This document shows, in pieces, positions 13,057 through 23,028 of a stretch of DNA of 64,000 nt. The stretch is from Numida meleagris. Taxonomy: Eukaryota; Chordata; Aves; Galliformes; Numididae. Position 1 is the first letter of the stretch. Every line of letters begins with the position of its first letter. Both the position numbers and the translations under genes were made by a program. The notes beneath the pieces are model-generated. The model was not told the DNA's origin. It made no database searches and was given only the letters and a program-made list of their open reading frames with translations. The stretch is taken from the NCBI RefSeq assembly GCF_002078875.1, contig NC_034421.1, positions 1,712,917 through 1,776,916 on the forward strand, written 5' to 3'.

Positions 13057-15310
13057 AAAAAAGGGAGAAAAATCCCTATTTCCCGCTTTGACAGAAAGCT
13101 TTCTGTTGCACACTTCTTGTCAATTCTCATTGAAGGAAAGCAAGAGTATAACCCAACCTGTCTGGGTGTGCATGCTGCATTTTAGGAGGAGGATTTGTCT
13201 TAGAAGGCTGACTGTCAGAGGCACTTATCTCAGACTTGAAATAGAAGCACAGCGTGGCTGGGTTGGAAGGCAGCCCCCAGCCCCCCCCCACCCATGGGCT
13301 GGCTGCCCCCCAGCTCCGGCTGCCCAGGGCCCATCTGTGGCCTCGGTACCTCCAGGGATGGGGCACCACAGCTCTGCAAGCAGTGCCAGCACCTCACATG
13401 GCTCATACCTGAACTGCAACAAATTTCTACATGGGTCGTGAGACTGTAAACCCAGTAAATATAAATACTATTAAAACTGCTATTAATAATAATTGCATAT
13501 GCGTTAAGACAACTACTAGATGTACCAATGAAGGATTCTGGCGTGAGGGCCAGTAGAGAGAGAGAAGTCTGTGGATGAAGACTTCTTCCTTCTTCCAAGG
13601 ACCTTCTCTCCCAAATGGATGACGCAGAACTGAACATGTCAATAAAAATTTTAGAGGCAAGAAAACATGCTCAGCATCACATAATGACTTTAGCAGAAGA
13701 ACAGAGCAGTAACCTGTCATCCTGACCCCGTGCTATGCTCAAAGCATTACCCTGTTCATGCAGACAGAGCTATGGCAATGCTGAAGCCACAGGCACTCTG
13801 TTTATTGCGTGCAGTCAGCTCAGCTTGTCACTTCACCTGCTCTTTCTATTACCCTGTGTTTTCCTTAGAAGCTTCTAACAAAAGGTTCGAGTGAAAGATG
13901 TCTTGAAAACGAACAGCTATTTGTGAGTCAGTGCATGATATTGGATTTCACCTGGTGCGGTTTTTGGAAGGGAGAGATTGAAAAGGAACAGCAGATAGCA
14001 CAGCCGGGTTTAATGACCGGTGGGTTGGTCCAAGGGCTCGCAGGGACCCCGTAATGGCCACATGTCCCGTTGTCAGGCTGCACCACTCGGTCTTCAGGCT
14101 TGCAGGGCTGCAGCCCACGTGCAGACAAAATTGTCTGTTCTTGTGTCATCGCTAATGAAACCTGGGGAGCAGATTTGCTTCCAGAACTTTGCATTCGTAT
14201 ATCCCTGGTATCTGTCCTCTTCTGAGGAGCAAATGCTGTGTGGGAGTGCAGGGAGGGATGGCCAATGTTTTAAACTGCAATAAGAGAAGGTTTGCTTCTG
14301 CCGAGGGTATTCTGCCAGAGCCACCAAAGCGCCTCTGCTGCATTCCACCTCCAATTGTCAGGGTGGGTGTTGACAAAGACCACCCCCAAACTCAGTTCTC
14401 CCTTAAGCCGCGCTGGATCTTTCTAACCATTTCCAGGGCTTTCTGCAGTGGGTGAGCACATGTGGAACTGAGCTTTGGAGAGCACCGCCTCGATTTGTTG
14501 CACAGCCGCAATCCCGCTGCCATGCACCTTGCGTGGGGATGTGGGGCACGGCACGGGCATCTGCCTTCTGGCACGGGTCCCTGCGGTGGGCAGCTGAAAG
14601 GAGGGGATGGCTGAGACGGGTGCCGTTCTGCTGACATTTCAAGTCACTAAATAATAGGCAGTAGTGTGGAGCTGCTCCGGGGAGGAGGCTGCCCGTGGTT
14701 GCTCCTGTGCGTCCCGCTGTGAGTCACCGTGAGTGCAGTACCGAGGAAAAAGCGCTGAGATAATAACCTTGAAAAGTCAGAACAGAGAAGGGGGAAAAGA
14801 AATGAATTATACACTGAAAAAAGCAAACCTGTCTCACCCTGAAAGCATTCTGTAAATGAACTGCAGCGCTCACAAGCTCTATGCCTTTATCAAAGCCACC
14901 TTCTCCTAAGGGGAGGATGTCTGTACTGAGATTTAAGGGCTTACACATTGTGCCCTGAAGCCCTAGCCAGTGGCTGGAGTGCTGCCAGTTTGCACCAGGC
15001 AAGACCCAGGCTAGCAAAATGTTTTTCAGTGTTATGGTTGCAATTATAAGGACCAGCACTTTGCACTGCCTCGGTGCCATGATTTCCATTCTCTAAACAT
15101 GCGGGCCTCTGGGGCTGTGAGCATTCACATCTCTTCAAGCATGTTTTACCTTTCCAAGAGCCACAGACAGTGCTGTGGTGTGTGGGAATTTTGTGGTGAT
15201 TGCTAACTCCTGGGTTTTCTTTTCTTGGACATAAACATACATTGTGTTATTAAGAAGGACCCTTCCAGTTGCTGCTCTGATTTATATTCCCTTCTAAACT
15301 GTTGCATGCA
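13056..15310. other. No gene recognised
   Basis: Apart from the C-rich tract at 13274-13293 nothing distinctive is visible. Open frames up to 135 codons overlap each other on both strands, and I found no splice-bounded structure among them. Confidence 0.55.
13274..13293 (-). other. G-quadruplex-prone C-rich tract
   Basis: The plus strand has C5, AG, C9, A and C3 in 20 bases. On the minus strand this gives enough closely spaced G runs for an intramolecular quadruplex. Confidence 0.5.
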
Positions 15311-15359
15311 TTTATTGATTGTTAAAGGCTGGCAGCCCTGGAGACCTATGCTTTTTATT
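15311..15359 (-). terminator. Possible polyadenylation signals for the minus-strand gene
   Basis: Two AATAAA hexamers occur on the minus strand, as TTTATT at 15354-15359 and 15311-15316 on the plus strand. They lie about 580-630 bases past the candidate stop codon at 15940. AATAAA is common by chance in AT-rich DNA, so this is only suggestive. Confidence 0.15.
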
Positions 15360-15461
15360 TATCTATAGTGTGAAATTCCTCTCTCTGCAGAGGGGATGCT
15401 GAAGGCACTAATGGTCAGTGACACTTGCACACAGAAATATTCTTTTTCCTCTATTTTCTAG

Positions 15462-15573
15462 TGGGAATAATTTTGCAATGTGGAGGACTCCTAAAATGGA
15501 AGCTGATTTGGAGAACTTGTCTGACAGAGGCAATGGCACTTCAGTTTGAGGACCTGGACCAGCCCGAATGAAG
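15462..15573 (+). ncRNA. Possible plus-strand non-coding exon of 112 bp
   Basis: A strong acceptor (TTCCTCTATTTTCTAG, AG at 15460-15461) and a strong donor (ATGAAG|GTGAGA, GT at 15574) bound 112 bases on the plus strand. All three frames contain a stop, so it would be non-coding or a 3' UTR exon. It lies just downstream of the minus-strand gene's proposed stop, antisense to its possible 3' UTR. Only splice-site appearance supports it. Confidence 0.15.
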
Positions 15574-15691
15574 GTGAGAAGAATACTGTAGTTGTCCTAT
15601 GTGGGATTCTTCCTTTTTATGCTCTTTGTTCTAAGGCTGATCTTTGCAGGGCAGTCTTGAGAACTGGGCTTTGTAATCTGAGGTGATCGGA

Positions 15692-15716
15692 GGGATCTAC
15701 TGTGTCAGTAGATCCC
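15692..15716. repeat. Perfect 11-bp hairpin with 3-base loop
   Basis: GGGATCTACTG, then TGT, then CAGTAGATCCC: a perfect inverted repeat with an 11-bp stem and a three-base loop. It lies about 220 bases beyond the proposed stop codon of the minus-strand gene, within its possible 3' UTR. No RNA family is recognised. Confidence 0.9.
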
Positions 15717-15939
15717 AGATGATAGTGCCATTGGGACAGGCTCAGAGCAGCTTAAGATGGGAGCGCTGGGGTTACAAATGTCTCCGTGCTGTGCATCATC
15801 ACTATCCCCACCATCAGAGTGTAGGGCTCGAATATGAAATACTTTTTATACATTTTGATTAATCTCAGTCAGTTTAAAATTATCTAATATGCATTAGCTT
15901 GAGCTCCTTTAGCATTCTGCTCTCCTCAGCTCTGTATGG

Positions 15940-16132
15940 TTAACTAACAGGAGGACCTGGCATGGTCCAGAGAGAACTCACACCTCCTGTCCTCAAGTCA
16001 GTAGTGTTGGTGACCCTATTATTATTTCCAGGGGTGCAAAGGAGGAGGGAGATGTTGTAATAGCAGAATACTTCTGGCGTCTTGGTTTTAAGTGTGGTCC
16101 CAGCACAGGCAGTATCACTTGCAAAATACCTC
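15940..16132 (-). CDS. Candidate terminal coding exon with stop codon
   Basis: The minus-strand acceptor CTGCCCTTAG (AG at 16133-16134) follows a pyrimidine-biased tract. The single leading G completes the TG left by exon 16837-17146 to give TGG (Trp). The frame then runs RYFASDTACAGTTLKTKT, then a Val/Tyr/Leu-rich patch (FCYYNISLLLC), and ends MPGPPVS followed by TAA at 15940-15942. If this is the last exon, two AATAAA hexamers about 580 bases downstream could end the transcript. An internal GTGAGT (after GGAGGT) could instead serve as a donor, in which case the gene continues further left. Supported by acceptor and phase only. Confidence 0.35.
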
Positions 16133-16836
16133 CTAAGGGCAGAATTCATAGAAGATACAAAGTACATACCAACAGCCTATTAAAAGCTCATATATGAAAG
16201 GTACTTTCATTTCCTCATTTGCTTCTGTTAAAAAAAAAAAAGAAAAAAAGAAAAAAAGGTGACGCTATGGTGAAAAAATGATCTTTTGAAAAACCTGATG
16301 ATTAACTTTCACTTGGACATTCATTTAAGCACCCTTTAAGCAGCCAGCTTCCTCCAGCCCCGCTCTTCTCTGAATCCCCGAGAGCTGGGAGCCCCCATTT
16401 GATCTGGGGGGAGGTGGTAGCTTTGGCCAGCCGTTTATTTTGCTATAGAGCTCTACAAGAATGGCTACAGGGCATCTACTCAAGGAATGTGAAAAGCAGA
16501 TTTATTTTAATTACATCAATTTGTGTTCATTAAAAAAAAACCCTCAATAACTAACCCTGGTATTGAATTGTTTTCTATCTCTTCCTAATGCACTCAGACA
16601 ATGTTTATTTAACTTAATTGACAGTAAGGGAGAATTTATAGGATGGTAATTCATGCTTTTAGTGAAAGAAAAAAATCCCTAACAACACAGAGCTATATTA
16701 TTTGCTGTAGAAGTGAAGTAGGAAAATTCATCAGAGCAAAGTGTATAGTTAATAGTTTCTCTCATCAGGGTCTTTTCATGGGGTTTCTTTTGTAATTACC
16801 CTAGGGCATTTAAAGCTGCCTCTTGTGAGAACTTAC

Positions 16837-17146
16837 CAAATGACTTTGAAATTATCCAAATGATAGAGGAGAATTTTTAGCAGTGTAACCTGTTCGCTGC
16901 TTTCTCTCTTTGATATCACTTGTGGTGGAGTGACATTTCCATCCAAAATCTCTCTCTCTCTCTGAATAGTGAGCATTTCCTGGATCTCAGCCTTCAGCCT
17001 TTCCACACTCGGGTCTATGGAATATAAAGTCTTTAAATCTGAAAGAACCTGAACTCGATCTGGCCTGTTTCTGTTAAATATTGCCAACATACGAGATACT
17101 TCTTTGGAGTCTCTGCTTTCACAGAGTGTGCAGCATACAGTTAAAC
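16837..17146 (-). CDS. Internal coding exon of 310 bp, unknown protein with a charged helical segment
   Basis: This is the best-supported coding segment in the window. On the minus strand the acceptor reads CCGTTTCAG at 17147 and the donor is a perfect GTAAGT at 16831-16836. All 102 complete codons are open. The exon opens with two bases (GT) that complete a split codon and ends with two spare bases (TG). Codon use is mixed and typical of vertebrate coding DNA. The peptide begins LTVCCTLCESRDSKEV. Residues 47-67 (VERLKAEIQEML, then IQREREIL) form a charged amphipathic stretch that could be a coiled coil. The segment from Thr87 (TLLKILLYHLDNF) is a second likely helix. A TC repeat at 16949-16963 encodes the Arg-Glu alternation. 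The open frame also runs four bases past the donor to TGG TAA. I do not recognise the family. Confidence 0.65.
16949..16963 (+). repeat. (TC)n tract inside the 310-bp exon
   Basis: Roughly seven TC units lie within the proposed coding exon. On the minus strand they are GA repeats encoding alternating Arg and Glu. A length change other than a multiple of three bases would shift the frame, so it is a useful site for testing coding constraint. Confidence 0.9.
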
Positions 17147-18275
17147 CTGAAACGGTTAAAGGTGGGTTTCATCTTTACTGGGACTATGTATGCAACCACA
17201 CCAAGGTCATGGCAGCTTGGGGACATTTTTTGAGGAGCAGAAAGTGTTTCTGTGGGGCAGTGGATTTCCTTAAAGAGAGAAATGGGATCTGGCCCCATCC
17301 TATGCACTCCTGGGGAAACAATCTGTGTTTAACCTCAGGTTTGTAGGCAACTGCTCCGTTGCAAGCTGGGTGTAATGCAACTGAGATGACAGTATATTTT
17401 CTTGTGCTATAATAAAGGAAAATGTGATGCTAAGAAGGAGTTTGTTTGACCAGACGATCACCCTTCAGTACAGCAATCAAAAGCTCTAATGGACTTTGGC
17501 CTTAATGTGTGAAGTTCTTCCAGTGCTGTGTTTAGTATCAGGTCCCAGTAACTCCCAGGAACGTGTAAGTAGAAACGACAACAGCTATCACAGAATTTCA
17601 TTGGTATCTAGAGGTAGAACCAGGTTTTAGAGGTTTAAAGAGTGCAATTACCATATTAATATCTCTGCACGTGGAACAGGAAGATTAATTTTTGTCAGTC
17701 TATTTTTGTGGTTTTTCACAGGTTGGAAGAGATATGCAAAAAGCTGGCAACAATATGCTAGAAATAAATTAAGTGCTACTGATGGCTAATTAAAGGAGCA
17801 CAACTAGATAGCAGAATTATAGGGGGGAAAAAACCACAACAAAATCTGTTTTATTATAAAATCCTGCTGTACTTTTGATTAGGCTTCCAAAAAGGAAGAA
17901 AAGAATTTTTGACATTGTCTGCTCTTGTTTCTGAATGAAGCCTATTCTAAGCAAGACTCTGTCTCAGAAGTTCAGAGAATAGGAAAAAATATATATCTTT
18001 TCTTCCCCTTTAGGCTATAGTTATTGTTGTAAAACCTGTGAGTGTATTTATTGCTACCTGTCAATTGCTGTATTATGATAAATGAATAGAGTGTGGTCTA
18101 TAGCTTAATTTCCAGCTCATTCACTGCTTTCTGACAAGGCTTTTAGAGTTGATCCAACAGAAAAAGAACTCAATTTATAAACAGAGTGGATACGTGACTA
18201 CTTCATTGAGATCCAGTTTAAGAAAACAGGTAGAAGCTGTACCTGGCAAATCTGTCAGAGAGCTGGGCACTGGAT

Positions 18276-18341
18276 CCTTCCTTCCTTCCTTCCTTCCTTC
18301 CTTCCTTCCTTCCTTCCTTCCTTCCTTCCTTCCTTCCTTCC
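18276..18341 (+). repeat. (CCTT)n microsatellite, left side of the assembly gap
   Basis: About 16 uninterrupted CCTT units run directly into the N run. The array is pure on this side and degenerate on the other. This suggests the sequencing or assembly failed inside an expanded tract, so its real length cannot be read from this window. Confidence 0.97.
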
Positions 18342-18441
18342 NNNNNNNNNNNNNNNNNNNNNNNNNNNNNNNNNNNNNNNNNNNNNNNNNNNNNNNNNNN
18401 NNNNNNNNNNNNNNNNNNNNNNNNNNNNNNNNNNNNNNNNN
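18342..18441. other. Assembly gap, 100 N
   Basis: Exactly 100 N bases lie between the pure CCTT tract and the CCTG/CCTCC tract. A round 100 is a conventional placeholder for a gap of unknown size, so distances across it, including the 17147-21708 intron, are unreliable. Confidence 0.99.
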
Positions 18442-19041
18442 CCTGCCTGCCTGCCTCCCTCCCTGCCTGCCTCCCTGCCTCCCGCCTGCCTGCCTTCCGC
18501 CTCCCTCCCTGCCTCCCTCCCTGCCTGCCTCCCTGCCTCCCTGCCCGCCTGCCCGCCTGCCTTGCCTGCCTGCCCGCCTGCCTGCCTTCCCTCCTGCCCG
18601 CCTGCCTGCCTGCCCGCCTGCCTGCCCGCCTGCCTGCCTTCCCTCCTGCCCGCCTGCCTTCCTTGCCTTCCTTTCCTGCCTGCCTGCCTTCCTTGCCTTC
18701 CTTTCCTGCCTGCCTGCCTGCCGCCTGCCTGCCGCCTGCCTGCCTTCGCCTGCCTGCCTGCCGCCTGCCTGCCTTCCGCCCGCCTGCCTGCCGCCTGCCT
18801 GCCTTCCACCCGCCTGCCTGCCTTTCCTGCCTGCCTGCCTTCCTTCGCCTCCCTCCCTGCCTGCCTGCCTTCCTGCCTTCCTCCCTCCCTGCCTCCCTCC
18901 CTCCCTGCCTGCCCGCCTCCCTTCCTGCCTGCCCGCCTCCCTCCCTGCCTCCTTCCCTCCCTGCCTTCGCACCTGCCTGCCTTCTCCTTCCTGCCTGCCT
19001 GCCCGCCCGCCTGCCTCCCTTCCTCCCTCCCTTCGTCCCTT
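18442..19041 (+). repeat. Degenerate CCTG/CCTC/CCTT/CCCG tetranucleotide array
   Basis: About 600 bases are made almost entirely of variant tetramers (CCTG, CCTC, CCTT, CCCG) with occasional 3- or 5-base units. Blocks are duplicated at a higher order; for example CCTTGCCTTCCTTTCCTGCC occurs twice between 18661 and 18720. The array lacks stop codons in several frames on both strands, which creates spurious open frames of up to 302 codons rich in Pro-Leu-Cys or Gly-Arg-Gln. They carry no coding signal. It lies inside the 17147-21708 intron of the proposed gene. Confidence 0.97.
18883..18905 (-). other. G-quadruplex-prone segment in the tetranucleotide array
   Basis: On the minus strand there are five GGG runs with loops of 1, 1, 5 and 1 bases, a classical quadruplex pattern. 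Similar arrangements recur through the array and may explain the sequencing gap beside it. Confidence 0.5.
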
Positions 19042-21708
19042 CAGTAGACATGCTTGAGGCAAAAGAAGGTGCAGGCTGTGCGAAATCCCTCAAAACACTT
19101 CCCCCCCCTTCCTGCTCTGAGCTCATCCTGGGAGGACACCACTTCTCCCCACTGTACAGTAAAACACCAACAGCCCAGTGGTCTGCAGTCTTTCAAATGT
19201 TTCTCACAATATGTGGCTCCAACAACAGAGACTCTTACCTCAAACACTGCATCCAGGGAGTGGCTCCCTGAACCAGTCTAACAGTGTCCCACACTTGACA
19301 TGTGCTCTTTGCCAATACTCATAGTTTCCTTTTGACTTATTTAACGGATCCTCTGCAGCAAGGAGGTGTTTCTCCATATTTCCAGTCTGTGAACTTTAAT
19401 TCAAAAATAATTTATCATTTCATAAATAAGTTATACAAGCTGTCACCACAAATCTGTCATTGTGCAGACAGGTCCAAACATGCGCAGTATGCAGAGGCAG
19501 GTAACGATGCCAGGCTTGGAATAAAGGATGTCTAAAAGCAATTACATTTCCAGATATTAGGCAAACACAATTATCTAAACTGCTAGTCAAAAACAGTTGA
19601 TAAAATAGATAATTAAAAAAAGACTGACCCAAAAGCTGATTTTAAATTATTCTGTAATATGTGCACATAACTCAATTAATTGCTCTCTCATGACCCAGCC
19701 TCCATTAAAAGGAAATTTCACCTAGGAAAAAAATTACATATTCAGCACATGGTGATTAAAATAAATATATATACTCCCAAATGCTGGAGATGATGTAAAG
19801 AGCTGTATTAAAAAAAATGGTAATGAATTAAGCGTGCTATGCAAACTGTAGTGTGGTCTGTCATTGTAATAAATCATGCTCCAGAGGCACTGAAATAGAA
19901 AGTATACTATGACAATACAGTAAATCCACATCATCAGCCTGAGACCACAGCAATGGTAGGTGACTTGCCGTGTGTGGATATAGAAGAACTAAGCTGGAGA
20001 AGACTGAAAAAGAAAGGGAAAGTGGGATGTTTGTTTTTATTTGCATTACAGTGGCTCTTAAATGATGTTGGGGGTCCTATCTTGCCATGAACACATAGCT
20101 TGAAAGAGCAGCTGCAGCAGGGAAATCACATTTACACTAGAAAACATTAAAAAGGCAATGACGAGTGAGAATTGCAGCGCAGGGAGATTAAAGGCCAGAT
20201 TTCCAAATATAATCGGTGCATCTCTATGAAGAAGATGGAAACCTGGGAGGAGTCTCAGATGCCCTCGGTGTCTTGAGTCTGACACAGGGGTGGAAACTGA
20301 ATGCAGAGACAAACCCAGGCCCCCAGCTGCGGAGGCTGGCAGGCATGCAGCTGCCTTGCTGCACTGTGCACCTCAGGCTGCCATCAAACTCCATTGCTGG
20401 GAAGGAAGGCAGTGCTGCTGCTCACTCTGCGGCTTACAGCCTACTCTGTTGGTCCCAATCTTCTTGGTTATTGCTGATCCTTTCAGTGCCTATGGCTAAA
20501 TATATATATATATTGACAACGACATCATCAACTAAAAAAAAAAAAAAAAAAAATCTATGTCAATCCACACCTGTCCACACGTGTGTAATTTACTGCAACC
20601 ACCTGTAGAGCTTGACAGCACCAAAGGACATTTTTGAAGAAAATCTTAAATAAGTCTCCAGCTGAACAGCGTGTGGCTCAGGCGGCCTCGTGGCAGAATC
20701 TTGAGCCCACTGCACCGAAGTGCTCTGCACACATTGCGGCTCCAACCATGGCACTTCTCAGGAGGCTTTTTCTCAGTCTGCATTCTAAGTCACGCAGTTA
20801 TGACAGTTCTCCCTGCAAAAGGAGACAAAATGGTTAGAGTCATGCATGCAGCAACTTACTTGGTTATGCTAAATGCTCAACAATAGTAACCAAGGTTCCT
20901 GGGGAATAACAAAATGGTTGCAAATTATACAGTTCACACCACCCATGAGAAAAAGAAAGTCACGCAGAACCAGAAGAGCTTGCTGTCTTTGGTGCTTGAA
21001 GTACTGAGTTACAAAATGGCACAGCCTGAGGTCATTAATCTTGGATTACTAACGAGTTTGAAAGGCCTGGGTAGGTCATCACAAGAAATTCAGATGAGAG
21101 TGCAGTCTGCTCTCACATCTGCAATGCTGTTGACGCCCTCTGCAAGTTCAGGTATGTTCATTTTCCCATGACACCATCGAGGCAGAGGGATGCAGGCAGT
21201 GGCTGGGTTGCTTTCTGCTGGATATGTTGTTGAAGCCCAGAGACATTGCAGTGATGGTGAGGAGCTGCAGGGCAGCTGTCCTGAGACGCAGCACAAAGCT
21301 GCCACTCCATCCACTCTCTTCTTTCTCCTTTTTGGAAAACTGGAGATGCAGACTGGATAATGCTGTTTTCGTTCCATGGTATTGTTCTGTTTTTTTTTTT
21401 TTTTTTTTTTTTTTTAAATGAGAGTCCAGGCACAGCCTGCGCTTTTTGGACAGTAGTAGGATGGAGTCATTAGGAAGGAGCTATTTTAGTAATATGCTCT
21501 CGGTATCCAATTTGCACATTGAAGTCTTATGATAGGACATCAAAGCCCCTAATTAGGGGCCTGAATCCAATATTTAATACACTTTATGCCCACTTCCTAC
21601 ACTCACACGATAGCCCAGTTTTCACCTAAAATAATATCCGAGCTCCTTTTGACACCTAATGAAGGGACAGATTGATTGATCTTAAGATCCCATTTTCCAT
21701 GCTGCTAC
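19042..21708. other. Intronic stretch of the proposed gene, no exon recognised
   Basis: AT-rich DNA with poly(A) at about 20535-20553 and poly(T) at about 21390-21415. A good minus-strand donor sequence at about 19227 has no convincing acceptor at exon distance. Confidence 0.5.
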
Positions 21709-21885
21709 CTGGTGGAGAAGTAGAACTGACTTCAGTACTTGTGCTGTCATACTTCAGCACATCAAAAGCAGGATCAGCCTGCTGTACTTTAGCTGGGGGG
21801 GACACAGGGGTGCCCTCGTTAATGCATCTGTCTTTAAGAAACTGTCCTGTGCTATCCTGCACCATCATCTTTGAAACAAGCCGGA
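21709..21885 (-). CDS. Candidate internal coding exon of 177 bp, Ser/Thr/Pro-rich segment
   Basis: Minus-strand exon with acceptor TTTCTCAAG (AG at 21886-21887) and donor CAG|GTAGCA (21703-21708). It holds two leading bases (TC), 58 open codons and one spare G. Joined to the upstream exon the split codon is GTC (Val); joined to 16837-17146 it is GGT (Gly). The peptide starts RLVSKMMVQDSTGQFLKDRC and ends with a Ser/Thr/Pro-rich run, DSTSTEVSSTSPP, which suggests a flexible linker. A stop codon lies in the same frame just upstream of the acceptor, which fits an exon boundary there. The frame continues past the donor for about 15 codons to a TAG, so a read-through 3' end is possible. It is separated by only 130 bases from the 22016-22090 exon. 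Function unknown. Confidence 0.5.
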
Positions 21886-22015
21886 CTTGAGAAACGTCAA
21901 AACTTCAGCTATGAGCGCACGGTATTACTCCATAAATTGTATTGGAACTGATTAACCTATCAATCTCTATTATTCAACTACTGCAAATGAGACACGTGCT
22001 CCCCTGGGGATTTAC

Positions 22016-22090
22016 CTGGAGTAAGATCAAAAGGAAACTGCTCTCTCCCTTCCCTGCTTGAAGGTTCAAAATTTGTTTTGACTGGTGATG
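22016..22090 (-). CDS. Candidate internal coding exon of 75 bp
   Basis: Minus-strand exon with acceptor TTATTTGTAG (AG at 22091-22092) and donor CCAG|GTAAAT (22010-22015). The T-rich tract of the acceptor is itself the complement of an AAAT microsatellite at 22094-22113. The exon has two leading bases (CA), 24 open codons and one spare G, so it is phase 1 at both ends like its neighbours. The peptide starts SPVKTNFEPSSREGREQ and ends FPFDLTP; it is polar and probably unstructured. Given its size, support comes from the splice signals and from phase agreement with both neighbouring candidates. I cannot name the protein. Confidence 0.45.
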
Positions 22091-22093
22091 CTA

Positions 22094-22113
22094 CAAATAA
22101 ATAAATAAATAAA
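22094..22113 (+). repeat. (AAAT)n microsatellite acting as a possible polypyrimidine tract
   Basis: About five AAAT units lie directly beside the acceptor of exon 22016-22090. On the minus strand they read as TTTA units and supply most of the T-rich tract before the AG. Confidence 0.9.
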
Positions 22114-22950
22114 GTGACCTGAATAACTTGAGCAATCCCCCTGGGAATGAGGCAGGAAGCGTTTGAAACATGAAAAGTTGCACCCGTGTTCAAATGAGAG
22201 AGGCCCTAGTTAATTATTTACAGCAGCTGAAAGCTCATCAAAAATTTAACCAAGATTTATTTCTCTGTGACTGTGCAGGCACCACAATGTGCAGAAATGG
22301 AGGCTTTAGCTGTCTTAAGTGAAGCTCTTGAGTTTTCACCTCCCGGCTTGTTGGTGCTGGCTCAGTGCAGGCAATGAATCCTTTTCTCCTACCTGTCAGC
22401 AATACACGCTAGCAGGGTGGATTCAGATCGCATGCAAATAAATAGCGTGCGGCATTTGAAGTGCTGCTGTGGGGCTCTCAACAGACTTCAGCTGTGGCAA
22501 GGCTGTGACCCGTCACTGTCAGTAGATGATATCAAATACAAACCCCTTTGCAGCACAGCCCTGCGCCTCTCCCATCTCCAGGTAATGTGCCCTTCAGTTT
22601 TGTGCACGTGGACTGAGTGAAGGCTGGGCCATTGCCCTTTGCTTTGAAGTCCATTGCATTTGTGATTTTCCTTTGATCATCGCTGTGGAAAAGCCTGAAA
22701 TGTTTTCCTCAGGAGTTTGTATGCACATGGGCATAAGAGAGTAACCGCAGTAAAGGTGAAACTTCTGAAATTATCTTAATTTGGTTAAGATTAAAGTAAC
22801 ATTAAGTAGGACCAAATGATGTTTTGCCTTCAGAGACTAATGAGGAGGGAGCAATATTGTTCTACTATTATCCATATACTCAATACACTAAATGACAGTG
22901 AAGGAGCTTCAGTGGCAAGAGGAACAGGACCTATAAATGACAGTGAGTAC

Positions 22951-23028
22951 CTTAGGATTCCGGAAGCATCAGCTTCCTGCGCTGAGGTTTCAGTGACAGC
23001 ACACGATGACCAATATCGCAAAAGGTCC
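22951..23028 (-). other. Possible 78-bp exon with excellent splice signals, coding status unclear
   Basis: A very strong minus-strand acceptor (a long T-rich tract ending TTTTTCAG, AG at 23029-23030) and donor CTAAG|GTACTC (22945-22950) enclose 78 bases. Two frames look protein-like. One is open throughout but phase 2, so it does not fit the neighbouring phase-1 exons. The phase-1 frame ends in TAA one base before the donor. It may be a skipped, non-coding or nonsense-introducing exon of the same transcript, or a chance pair of sites. Confidence 0.2.

Noticed and set aside
13001..13441. 146-codon plus-strand frame starting with poly-Asn
   Set aside because: The Asn run is the CAA microsatellite, and the rest overlaps four other frames.
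18149..19271. Open frames of 160-302 codons on both strands, rich in Pro-Leu-Cys or Gly-Arg-Gln
   Set aside because: They are translations of the tetranucleotide array and the N run. The repeat has almost no stop codons in several frames at once, and no frame is favoured.
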